Of a DNA stretch of 34,431 nucleotides, positions 1 to 10,121 are shown piece after piece. Position 1 is the stretch's first letter. Every line of letters starts with the position of its first letter. The translations under genes were made by a program, and so were the position numbers. Location of the stretch: positions 1 through 34,431 of the forward strand of contig JANDJZ010000445.1 of NCBI GenBank assembly GCA_027943245.1, written 5' to 3'. The stretch is from Acanthamoeba sp. SK_2022b (taxonomy: Eukaryota > Discosea > Longamoebia > Acanthamoebidae). Below the pieces are notes generated by a model, which ran no database searches, was not told the DNA's origin, and saw only the letters and a list, made by a program, of their open reading frames with translations.

Positions 1-1263
1 AGTGCAGTGCGCCAATACCGCTGTACGCGATCAAGTCACTAAACATATAAGAGGGGGGAAGGGTTGTCAGAAACGGGCTGGCCCAAAAGCGACCGACAGG
101 CAGAAGAGGAGCGCATCACCCCGTCTTGAAGCTGTCGATGTAGTCGTCATAGAAGAAGATCTGTTGTCCCCTGTCCTCAGTCGGCTTGGTTTCCTATGGG
201 AATCCCACATCGCACGAAAGATGTCAGGTGAGATCAGAGGACCGAACGCGGAGCGCGCATCCCATCGCCACGGGAGATGGAGGAGGAGGAGGAGGAGGAG
301 GAGGAGGAGGAGGAGGAGGAGGAGGAGGAGGAGGAGGAGGATAATACCGCCGAGCAGGAGTACAGGAACCGGATGTGGACCTTGCCCTGCACTCTGTCCT
401 TCTTGCCGGCTCTCGGCTGGAGAGGCAGCCACAGGTCGATCACATCCTCCTCTACACGCACGCCGCAGCCATGTCGCTAATGATCATTAGCGCTTCGGTG
501 GTATGTAATTTGGAAAGGGGTGACACTGCGTACCCTCGTGCTCCTTCATCGGATTCGGCAGGACTGCCTCGCCCGCAAACTGGATGATCGCGAGCATGCG
601 TGTGAGCGTGGCGTTGGCATTGTTTCTCGAATATGGCTATGGCCACAACACACTGTACCTCGCTACGGCGCAGAGCCAGGCACTTGGAGACCTCAATCAC
701 CAGATCGCCACCTTCGTCCAGCGAGCTGTTGGCTGATTGGTGAGATCGTGCTAGGTACATGTAGGGCGATCAAGAGAATACGCACAAGAAGAAGAACTCG
801 CCGCAGAGACCGCTCTTCAGCTGCACAGAAAGAAGACCAAAGGGAAACGGGAGCCATCAGCATCATTGCCATCACGAGATCTCCCGCAAAACACGAGCGC
901 GTGCAAAGAGGCTCGAGTCCGATACCTTGTGCGACTTTTGCTCAAGCTTGCCGACGCGGAGGGTGCAAACGAGCTTCTCTGTTGAGGTCAACGCATGAGC
1001 GTTTGCGAAGCTCAACATTAAGGACGAGCAAGAGCTAGGAGAAAGAGAAGGAAGAGGGCCCGGTGGAGCACCTTGTGCGATGGAGTCGTCGACCTCAAGC
1101 ACTGCACATAGCACAAAGAAAGCCAAGAGTGAGACGCGGGGCAAAGCCGAAGCACGCCACATAGGCCAGGGGACGAACCCAACACGGCGAGTTTCTTGTG
1201 CGTGCGGTCCCAGATGTCGGACGTGGTGGGTCGCGCGCGCCAATACTTGTTGGTGGGCGCCAT
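1..1263 (-). CDS. C2-domain protein, partial, running off the left edge
   Basis: The gene is read on the minus strand and its 3' end lies outside the window. Exons that join in phase are 926-1034, 786-820, 659-725, 534-579, 348-451, 120-193 and 1-38. Together they give a C2 domain: a first strand with LSFANAHAL, then LRVGKLEQKSHK, GEFFFSLDEGGDLVIEVS, FAGEAVLP, and the closing strand WLPLQPRAGKKDRVQGKVHI. C2 domains bind membranes, often through calcium; the Asp-rich loops are not clearly complete here, so calcium binding is unsure. The last visible residues, FKTGDLIAYSGIGALH, resemble the start of a NlpC/P60 (YiiX-like) fold, but too little is present to be certain. The intron at 194-347 contains the (GAG)n repeat. 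The start is uncertain: an ATG at 1261-1263 opens a plausible first exon, but its junction to 1034 could not be fixed. Confidence 0.68.
279..340. repeat. (GAG)n trinucleotide microsatellite inside an intron
   Basis: About 20 uninterrupted GAG units. They lie within the 194-347 intron of the C2-domain gene, where they read as a CTC/TCC pyrimidine tract on the sense strand. The poly-Glu, poly-Ser and poly-Leu open frames across it are products of the repeat, not genes. Confidence 0.9.
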
Positions 1264-1861
1264 CGTGCGGCGGTGAGACTTGAGCATGCCGAGCAAGGAA
1301 ATGGTGAAGATGGAGATGAGCCTGGGAAGAGAACTGTGCGAATCGACTGCTGGCCGTCGATTCCTTTGCGCTTATTATGTGGTTCTCCAAGGGGCCAGAA
1401 GTCTTGGTGAATTAGCAAGAGCTTCACAAAAAAGCTTCGATGCTTCGCTTTCGCTCGGTTTTCGAAGGTACTGACGGAGATGTGGTGCTAGATCTGTAGA
1501 AAGTAACAAGGAAGAGTGGTACTGCATGAGCAAGCTCAAGGGCGCAACAGTTGGCCAATCGCAGTAATAAAAGCACAGCGAATGCAGCCATTAAAAAGAA
1601 GAGACAAATCTGTACCGAAACGGAGGCTGAACCAGGGCGTGCTCTCCTGCGACTAACTTGTCAGGCTGTGGTTTGCGGGCAGCTTTACGTGAAGCTGCAA
1701 GAGACCTCGTCGTCTCTTGTGCTCTGTTGCTTTGCCGACGAAAAATCGCAACACAACAGATGTCCAACTGCCACACATTCCAATCAAGGGGCTTTTTCCT
1801 GCTCCCGAGAAAAGAGAAAATCAGATAAGAAAGGCCCACCCACAATAACAAAGAAATAAAG
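1264..1861. promoter_or_regulatory. Divergent upstream region of the C2 gene and the cyclophilin
   Basis: Roughly 600 nt between a minus-strand and a plus-strand gene. A short minus-strand open stretch starting with ATG at 1591 encodes a hydrophobic leader-like peptide, and another near 1290-1330 encodes a TM-like run; either could be a 5' exon of the C2 gene, but no junction could be proven. No TATA box or other element was recognised. Confidence 0.35.
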
Positions 1862-3016
1862 ATGCAGAGAGCATTTCTTGACATTGATATTGGTTCGGCC
1901 CAGCAACATGCCGTGGAGCTAGAGGAGCATCAAAGGGCAGCACAATTCCTCGCCGCAGTGGGAGCGCAGTATGGGCTGCCCACAAATCTTCAGGTAAGTA
2001 GTGCACAGTGCAGCTCACCATAAACTCTCCTTCACTCAGCAGTCTTGGCAGGACCTGGATGAGGGTCAAAGAGAAACGCTGGCCGAACTCTACTCTGCCG
2101 ATCCATCGTGGACAGCGAAGGGCCCCATGCGAGCAGCACCGCCCACCCCTCTCCGAGCAGGCCGCATCATTATAGAGGTATTCCGCCTGTTGGCCACAGG
2201 TCGTGCGCTTTCGATGTTCCATGGCTGGCCGTGCACGAGAGTTGGCCCACACTCTGGCTGTATTGCATGGTCGTGATCGTCTGCTCTTCTTCTTGCAGCT
2301 GTATGCCGACAAGGCGCCTAAGGCAGTGGAGAACTTTCTGGCTCTGTGCACCGGCGAGAAGGGCATCTCCAAGGCCAGCAAGAAGTCGTTGCACTTCAAG
2401 GGCTCCCGCTTCCACCGCATCGCCAAGGACTTTGTCTGCCAGGGTGACTTTACCCATCCCCCTCCTCCAACCCTTCACCTCATTCACCGATGGCCGCGTG
2501 TGTATCAGGTGGCGACTTCACTCGCGGAGATGGATCGGGTGGCGAGTCCATCTACGGCCGCAAGTTCAAGGATGAGAAAGACGGTCTCAAGCTTCTACAC
2601 AAGGCTGTCGGCACTCTCTCCATGGCCAACTCAGGTTCGTGGTCGTGGAACTGCACTACACCCCCCCCCCAACGTTTCCTCGGCTCGCGCCCTCACGCCA
2701 ATAGAGCTGAGTCTCGTCTCACGCCACCTCCGTTCACCTATGGCAGGAAAGGACTCGAACTCGTCGCAGTTCTTCTTCACCCTGGCGGACAACTTGACCA
2801 AGCTCAACGGGAAGCACGTCGTGTTCGGGCAGGTCGTGGAGGGCGTCGACATTCTCCACAGGCACGTTCAAGGGAGTGGGGAGAGATTGGCCTGGTGCAC
2901 GATGCCCCTGCTCACCCTCTTGGCGTCTATTCAACCACAGGATCAACCAGGAGGCGGCGTCTGCCAATGGAAATCCGAAGGTCGACGTTGTGATCGCTGA
3001 CTGCGGCCAGCTGTAG
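1862..3016 (+). CDS. Cyclophilin-type peptidyl-prolyl cis-trans isomerase with an internal insertion
   Basis: Six exons (1862-1993, 2040-2177, 2299-2443, 2509-2634, 2747-2861, 2941-3016) give 243 residues. Cyclophilins catalyse cis-trans isomerisation of X-Pro bonds. Core motifs are present: [14 protein letters not shown], the catalytic Arg in FHRI (residue 130), [17 protein letters not shown] and [10 protein letters not shown]. The N-terminal strand FLDIDIGS is separated from the second strand GRIIIELYADK by about 65 extra residues, mostly helical in character, where a standard cyclophilin has only a short turn. The residue matching the cyclosporin-contacting Trp of human CypA appears to be Lys (about residue 199), so cyclosporin binding is probably weak. 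The last intron (2862-2940) has a GC donor. The ATG at 1862 is the first in frame; the gene converges on its neighbour with 109 nt between stops. Confidence 0.9.
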
Positions 3017-3125
3017 GCAACCTCTATGGGCGATTCGCCATACAGGCTTTCTCACAACGAGTTACCTCGAAAGTGGTTTGTAGGTTTGTCTCTAGCGGAG
3101 TGTGCACGCGACAGGTGTGTCACGC

Positions 3126-4202
3126 TCAGGAGAAGGTGACGGGCATCTTGTTGAGCAGGCGCTGCAGGGCCTGTTCGTTGTGGAACTCTCCTCGGTCGCG
3201 CGTCTGGCCAATGGACAATAGTGGCCAGCGTGGCGTCAGTGAACATCGGAACGGCCATGAGGTGCAGACATGGCTCGCAAAGGGAACGTACCATCACGAA
3301 GAACGCGCTGTCATCCTGCAGCTTGAACCTGCCCAGCAGCCCAGCAGGACGAAACTGGCGAGTTAGATGTGGGCAGCTTAATGAGAGCTAAGAAGGATGG
3401 CGGAGCGGCTACCGAACAAGGCGCTCCGCAGGGTTGAGCTGGCCCACGGGCACGATCTCAGAGATGTGAACGTCGGTCTATCAATGCATAAATGGTAGGG
3501 GCAGTCAGTAGAGCTCTCGTACGGAGTATCTGCCCACTCCACTCTCCCGAGGAGAGTGAGGCACAAGAGGCCGAAAGGGGTACCGTCTTGCCAGGCCCAC
3601 CCATAAACGAATGCGTTTCGACTCGCAGCTTCGAGGCAACATTGCTGTTGGCTGTCCTGGGCATGGCCCACAGTCGCCGCACTGCTCGCCGTGTGCTCGC
3701 CCTGTGCGTGCATTAAACCGTGAGCTGCGCTTCGGTCACGGTCGCATGTACGAGTAACGTGCGGTGTGTACCAGGTAAAGAAGGGCGTCGTGACTACGCA
3801 GACAGCGCCTAGACCCAGAGCAACTTTGGTGAACGTTTCAGACGAGGCGATGAACTCGCCTGTCTGCTTCTTCGCCTCGTACTGGGTCATTGCGTAGGTG
3901 CCGTAGGCCACGCAGCTTATGGCGGCTACGCCTGCCTGAACCAGGAACTCGCCTCTTCGGTTGGCCGTGTAGAGTGGCAAACCCTCCGCAGGGAGCACGA
4001 ACTGCAGGTGCCGGCGTCCAACGTTTGATGAGGAAGCAAAGCCAGCAACGAAAAACAGATCCACACGAACCTTGGTCTTAGTGTTGCGTGCGACGGTGGC
4101 CAGTGGCATTCGGCCCAGTGCAGACGAGCGCAGGACTGCTGAGCACAAGGAATGCCTCGAGGTCGATCGCAACGAACTAAACCGTCCAGCAGTGCTCCTC
4201 AT
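3126..4202 (-). CDS. Mitochondrial two-helix membrane protein, TMEM70/186/223-like
   Basis: Six exons (4071-4202, 3772-4001, 3584-3644, 3413-3477, 3292-3328, 3126-3203) give 200 residues. The N-terminus is rich in Arg, Ser and Leu with no acidic residues for the first 40 positions, as in a mitochondrial presequence. Two hydrophobic segments follow (about 64-82 and 103-119), separated by a short polar loop, then a soluble C-terminal part with HISEIVPVGQ and FKLQDDSAFFVM. This layout (presequence, hairpin of two helices, beta-rich tail) is that of the TMEM70/TMEM186/TMEM223 family, whose members help assemble ATP synthase and complex I. I assign the family from architecture and general resemblance, not from a proven signature, so which member it is remains open. 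It is divergent from UTP21 with 240 nt between starts. Confidence 0.6.
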
Positions 4203-4442
4203 CTCCAAGATTATTTCTTTCTGCTGGCCAGTGGCGGGTGCAGCTTTTGTGCGCAAGGCCCCGGAGAAGAAAGGAAGAACCGCCGGAGGACACCTTTTCT
4301 TTTCGCTCTTTAAATCCATTAGAATTCTTTCCTGCTCTCTGGAGGTGTTCTCTTCTCATCTCGACTCTTCTCCATCTCCTTGGAATCAAAGGGAGAACGT
4401 GGAAATTTGGTGAGGACGAATTATACAATTGATTTTTGATAA
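4203..4442. promoter_or_regulatory. Short bidirectional promoter between the TMEM-like gene and UTP21
   Basis: Only 240 nt separate two divergent start codons, so both genes must take their core promoters from this stretch. It is AT-richer than the flanking exons and pyrimidine-rich on the plus strand near 4320-4380. No defined motif was recognised. Confidence 0.5.
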
Positions 4443-7400
4443 ATGAGTCAAGTCTTCCGGCCGTATCGCGCGTTGGGGCTCGTAAGCGAGCGTATTCCCT
4501 TCGCACTCCAGCATCATGGAGCTGAGACCTTCCTCACGACGAGTCTTGGCAAGAATTTTCACACCTACAACGTACTCCGCCAATCTCTGCTTAATCTCCA
4601 AATTCCGATTAACTAACGATCATTATGATTTATTGTGATTTTTCCATCAAGTGCGACAAGCTCCGTCTAAGCTTCGTCAGTACGTTGCCCTCATGATGCG
4701 CGCTTGGGGCTGTGTTGTGCGTGAATGCATTTGCATCGGTGGCGGTCATCGCTCATCTGCGTGCTCTGCAGGCCCTATACACCAGCGCAAGATCAGAGCC
4801 GTGCTCATGCACAAGGACTTTGTGTTCACCGCCGCTGGTACCCTCGTTCACGTCTGGAAGCGTGGCAAAGCCGTACAGCTTCACCTCGCCCACTTTCTCC
4901 TCCGCTTTGTGGAGTCGAGCTGCGCGTGCACTAACGTGCTGTGCTTGCGTCGCTTTCTATTTCGTTCAGGTGGCGACGTTTAAGGGCCACTTGGCCACGA
5001 TCACACACCTGTACAACTTTGGCGATCACCTCCTGTCGGTATCCAGGGATTCCGTGCTGAAGATCTGGGACACCTCCCAGTGCTCCAAGATCGCCGCCAA
5101 GGGCGAGCTGGCGACTGTGGACGCCGAAGCTCAGATCGACTTTGGTGAAGACTTCCACGTCACATGCATGGTACCGCTCGCGCTGCCTCTTGACAGCCAA
5201 CGTCAAATGCAAGCGTAGGTCGTATAGTAACTCTTCGCTTGTATCTATGTACAGACCCACCCATCTACCTACCTGAACAAGATGCTGTTCTGTAGCCAAG
5301 AAGGCACAATGCAACTCTGGAACCTGAAGACCAAGAAGATCGTCTACGCCTTCAAGGGCTGGGGCTCGCCCATCGTCTCCGTGACGCAGTCGCCCGCAGT
5401 CGATGTCATTGGCGTGGGTCTGGTGCGTTGCTCGGCGCCTATCTTCCATTCGACTATCGACTCTGCCCCTAGCTCACATGTCTCTTCTTTCGTATGTCAG
5501 GCTGACGGGCGCATCATCATGCACAACCTTAAGTTCGACACAACGCTGTTCACATTCAAGGTGCCCGATGCGCAGATCACGTCTATCTCCTTCCGAACGG
5601 ACGGACCGTCAGTGCTCATCGCTGCCACGGACACCGGACGCGTCACGGTGTGGGATCTCGACGCCAAGAAGTTAGTCGCCGTCATGAAGGACGTTCACCA
5701 GGGTCCGATTGTGGCCGCCCGATTCCTTCCCGAGCAGCCGGTGATGATCACCTGCAGCACTGACAACGCCATCAAGATGTGGATCTTTGACCACGCCGAC
5801 CAGAAAGCGCGCCTTCTCCGGGAGCGGTCCGGTCACTCGGGGCCACCGCGCCGTATCCGCTACTACGGCGATGGCACCAAGGCCGGCAACGTAATCGTGT
5901 CGGCCGGTTCGGATAGGTCGCTGCGCATCTTCTCGACAATCCAGGACCAACAGTCGCGGGAGCTGTCTCAGGGCCACCTCAAGAAGTCGGCCAAGCGCAT
6001 GCGGATGAATGAACACCAGCTCAAGCTCCCCTCCGTTTTCCAATTCGACTCCTGTACGCAGCCTCCGTTTTTTTTTTTTTTTTTTTTTTTTTTGACAACG
6101 CGTATTGTTCTATATTTATTTATTTATTTTTATTTAAATGGATCAGCCCCGGCCAAAGAGCAGGACTGGGACAACCTGGTCACGCTCAGCGATGAGGAGA
6201 CTGTGGCTCGGTCGTGGAGCACGCACCGTTATGCTCTCGGCAAGTTGCAGTACCGTACTCCATACGCGACCGGCGCGCCTTCGGTACTGTTGGTCCTTCT
6301 TTGCACGCGCGACAGCAAGCACTATCGCTGACATAATGTCTGTCGTGAACGCCGACCCAAGGCCGTTGCGATCAGCACTTGCGGTCACTATACCATCGTT
6401 GGAGGAAAGGACGGACGCATCAGCTCCTTTAACCTTCAGGTATCGATGTCTTGCTTGACCACGCGTTCTGTTTGCGGTTTGTCCACGTCTACTAACGGTC
6501 AACGTTTGTTTTGTACTTGCATCGAGTAGTCGGGCAAACTGCGCGCCAAGTTCCCTTACCATCGTGGGCCGGTTACCGGCCTGGCTGTGGACTTCCTCAA
6601 CTCGGTCCTCATCTCGACCTCGCTCGACGGCACCGTTCACTTCTGCGAGTTCTCTTCCAAACCCACGCTGCTCCATTCGCTTGCGCTGGGCTCCAGCGCC
6701 ACCTGCCTCGCCATCGTCAAAGAGAGCGGACTCATCGCCGTGGCTTGCGATGATCTGGTCATCCGCGTGATCGACATCGAGTCGCGACGCGTCGTCCGTC
6801 GATTCGCCGGCCACCGCCACGCCATCACGGTTCGCCACCCTCCTTTGCTCATCATGTGTTGGCTCCACGCACAGCGCCTGATGCATCAGGCGTTCGTTCG
6901 CGCAGGACATGGCGTGGAGCCCTGATGCGCGGTTGCTGGTGACGGCGTCTATGGACGCCACGGTGCGCGTGTGGGACGTCCCCGGCTCCATGCTCATAGA
7001 TTGGTTCTCCGTGGCCACCCCCGTGGTCTCTCTCACGTTCTCCCCTGTCGGCGACTTCCTCGCCACGGCGCACACGGGCCAGAAGGGCATCTTCCTTTGG
7101 TAATCGCCTTGCCTCCGCCGTCTGGCAGTCTGATTTCTGGCGTATGGCTGACGGGCGGGCCTCGCCGTTGTCGTCTGGCCGGTTGGTATCTGCAGGTCGA
7201 ACGAGATGTACTTCTCCAAGGTGCTCCTTCGTCCGGTAGCCGCCTCGCCCGCGCTGGCGCATCTCCCCAACGTCATCTCGGAAGAGGCCGATGAGGCCGA
7301 CAAGGAGGAGAGCGAGGTCGCGCAAAAGGAGAACGAAGACGACAAAATGGTCGGCGTCGACTCCGCGAGCAAATTCCCCCAGGAGCAGCTCAAGGAGGGT

Positions 7401-8169
7401 CTCGTGACGATGGGCAAAGGAACCGTACAGTGGCAGGTACGACACCCGTTTACCCATTTTTAATTTATTAATTTTATTCACATTTTTTGCCCAGAATCTG
7501 CCCAACTTGAGCACGATCAAGGAGAGGAACAAGCCCATCGAGCCTCCCAAGAAGCCGGCCATAGCACCCTTCCTGCTGCCGGTGGTGTCGGGCCTCGAGC
7601 CCAAGTTCCTTGTTCCCACGGAGCAAGACGGGGATGACAAGGACGCGAAGCAAGTGCGATCGCGCATCCTCAACATGGCCCAGCTCGTGCCCAAGACCAA
7701 GTTCATCGTGCTGCTCGAGCAGGCCAAGTACGACGAGGCCATGGACCACCTCCGGGGCCAGTCGGCGTCGGGCGTCGACGTGGAGCTCAAGACCATCAAC
7801 CTCGAGAACGGCGCCAACGAGCTCCGACTCGTCGTCGATTTCCTCGTTCACCAACTCGAGTCGGGCAAGGACTTCGGTCACATCCAAGCCTACATCAACA
7901 TTGTGCTCAAGGTAATTAATCATCCGCTTTATTCTCCCCTTGGCCAGCCGCTGCTCGTTGCCTGTCGATTGATCGTCCCGGGATGGACCTCAAACTAACG
8001 TTCGTAACCCTCCGCACAGGCGCACGGCGAGGTGATGGTGGAGCAGGAGCACCTGCAGAACGACCTCAAGCGTCTGCGGGAAGCCCAGCGGCAGTCATGG
8101 GCGCGGTTGGAGAGCCTGTTCCATCACAACCTGTGCCTGGTAGCCTATTTCCAGAACATCCAGACGTGA
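4443..8169 (+). CDS. UTP21: U3 snoRNP / SSU processome WD40 protein UTP21 (WDR36)
   Basis: Thirteen exons joined in phase give 898 residues, the usual size for UTP21 (yeast and human are 900-950). It belongs to the UTP-B subcomplex that acts on pre-18S rRNA in the nucleolus. Recognisable stretches run the full length: YRALGLVSERIPFALQ at the N-terminus, GHLATITHLYNFGDHLLSVS, QLWNLKTKKIVYAFKGW, SISFRTDG, AWSPDARLLVTASMDATVRV, FSPVGDFLATAHTGQKGIFL, then an acidic linker (about residues 650-700), KKPAIAPFLLPVVSGLEPKF, and the alpha-helical UTP21 C-terminal domain ending LVAYFQNIQT. Exons: 4443-4571, 4652-4679, 4772-4872, 4970-5170, 5255-5422, 5501-6053, 6147-6283, 6362-6439, 6530-6829, 6906-7099, 7196-7436, 7495-7911, 8020-8169. 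The 6054-6146 intron holds a 26-nt T run. This is the best supported call in the window. Confidence 0.96.
6068..6093. repeat. Poly-T run in a UTP21 intron
   Basis: Twenty-six consecutive T within the 6054-6146 intron, followed by AT-rich TATTTATTTATTT. Probably an intronic pyrimidine tract that has expanded. Confidence 0.85.
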
Positions 8170-8330
8170 GCTGGGTGGCCAGGACTTCTCGCCTTGTTGT
8201 TCTTGTCGCGAAGCCAACACAGTCTGTTCTTCCCATTTTTTTTTTTCTCGGATTCTGTTCCCACAGCCAAATAACAAAAAAAGGATTGGACCGGTAAATA
8301 CACAACCAAACAACACGGACCATCGCCGCA

Positions 8331-10074
8331 ATGCAAGAAACCACAGGAGCGAGAGGCCGAGCCATACCCAAAGAGTACGTGGCAAGGGGAGCACGTCGTT
8401 GAGGTTGTTTTTTGCGCCTGACAGCGTTGCTCTTATCGGCAGCTTGAAGGAGTTCGAGAAGCTGTTCAAGGTCCCAATTCCTAAGCAGTCGGAGGCCGCC
8501 TACTATCTCTCCACCCTGGTCTGGTCTCCTCCTCAAGTAAATGTCTCCCTGCATGGTCGGACTTATCCTCTCCTTCCAGGCACAGTCCAAGCAGCATGCC
8601 CTGGTCTGGGATTTGGCGGAGGCCTTTGTGCAGGTCGCCTTTCTCGCCACAGCAGGGCACCCTATCCCTTTTCACTCACAATGAGGGTAGTAGATGGAGG
8701 ATTGGCTGGTGAACGTGGAGAAGAAGCACTTGACCGTGACCCACTATAAAATGTCGACCATGAAGATGCTCGTGGACAAGATCAAGGCCAGTGCCGCCCA
8801 CAAGCGGTATCATATCACCAGCCACGGCCCTGTAGCGGTTGGCCTGACATACATTCGTTGTCAGGTGGGCCGCCTTTGCTCCAGCAGACCCCAAGTTGTC
8901 CATCGCCGACCGGGCTAAGTTCTATCGGAACGGAGATGAATGGCTGCTCTCAATCGATCTGTCGTCCGGTACGCGGGCTTTCCCATGGCGAGCCTCGTCA
9001 TTGTAATTCTACCGGCCGCTCATTGAGTCGCTGCCTACAGCCAACTTCACAACTCTGCTCCTGTTCGACGATGAGAACGAACTCGGTGGCTCTTGGAGTG
9101 GGTAAGTCGATTTGTGATGACCATGGAGACGTGTGTGCGGTTGACGGCCTCTACTGTAGATTTCTCGAGCAGTGCGGCGTGCATCCAACGCTTGCCAAGT
9201 CGAAGATCTACCGCGTGATGCTCATGGGTCACCTCAACCCAAAGCACAACTCCCGATTCCAGAGGATGGTGAGTTACCCGCCCCTCAATAACGAGTGCTC
9301 TCGGCCTTGTGAATCGCATGACACTAAGCACACTATCTCTCCGATCTGTAAAGATTATGGGCTACATCGTGAGGCATCTGCGAAATGAGTTGAAGGAACA
9401 GCTACCCAACGACGCCTTCATCTTTTTCTCCAATGTACGCATCGCTGCAGCCTCCTTCCGAGTGTCACCGCCTTGACATCCTCATGTCAAGGACGAGGTG
9501 GTGATCAATTGCGGTCGGGGCGCTGAGCCCGATGAGGGCGCGATCAAGCTCATCTCTGCAATCTTTGAAGCCTTCTCAGAGCCCTTGCCCATCTTTGAGG
9601 GAAAGACCATCACACTCGGTAAGTCGCACATACTAGCTTGCTAAAAAACCCTTTCCCTAACAAGTCCCGAAGGCAAACAGTTCAAGATCACTCCCTACAA
9701 GCTTAAAGCCTTCAATCGCAAGGGACACTGCGTGAGGACCCTCTTCACACCCGTCCGTGCCGATCCGCATGGACCTGTCGTGGACCTCACCGAAAACTAC
9801 TCCTCTCTCTGGGGTGTGCCCGGTGCGTCGGGTCCAGTTCCTATTCGGGTGCGCGGGGGGCGACGATCTGATTCGGTGGCGCGCAGGGACGAAGTTTTTC
9901 CAGTGCTTCAAGCGGCACATCCTACAGGGCCCCTACGACCGGCGCGATCTCTACTTCGTTGTGGAGGGCCACCTGGCCATGTGGGTAGTGGAAAGCCTGG
10001 ACGAGCTTGAGAACGCAGGAGAAGACGAGGCCTCAACAGCGGATCAACTCTGTGAGGCCTCCACGGCCGGCTAA
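8331..10074 (+). CDS. Unassigned protein with polymerase-palm-like motifs
   Basis: Multi-exon gene of roughly 400 residues starting 161 nt after UTP21. Phase-consistent exon joins give an N-terminal part with LKEFEKLFKVPIPKQSEAAY and MSTMKMLVDKIKASAAHKR, a central part with EWLLSIDLSSANFTTLLLFD, then KIYRVMLMGHLNPKHNSRFQ, and FIFFSNDEVVINCG, and a C-terminal part with KFFQCFKRHILQGPYDRRDL ending in an acidic tail. I do not recognise the family. An Asp at the end of a hydrophobic strand followed by SSANF, and later a hydrophobic strand ending in SNDE, have the spacing and look of motifs A and C of a polymerase palm; this is inference only. The first exon (8331-8374) ends at a GTACGT donor. Near 9753-9837 two donors are possible, so about 8 residues are uncertain. 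The stop at 10072 lies 47 nt before the ALKBH1 start. Confidence 0.6.
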
Positions 10075-10121
10075 GATGTTGTCGCAAAAAAGTTTATGCT
10101 CCTTTGTTGTTGTTGAGCGTG

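Noticed and set aside
2..490. Open frames encoding poly-Glu, poly-Arg, poly-Ser or poly-Leu
   Set aside because: They are translations of the (GAG)n microsatellite in an intron; the only sense reading supported by splicing and domain content is the minus-strand C2 gene.
1821..2426. Minus-strand 201-codon frame antisense to the cyclophilin
   Set aside because: It has no domain content, and the plus-strand cyclophilin accounts for the region.
6143..7417. Minus-strand 424-codon frame antisense to UTP21
   Set aside because: The plus strand carries a complete, phase-consistent UTP21 across the same span; the antisense frame follows from its codon bias.
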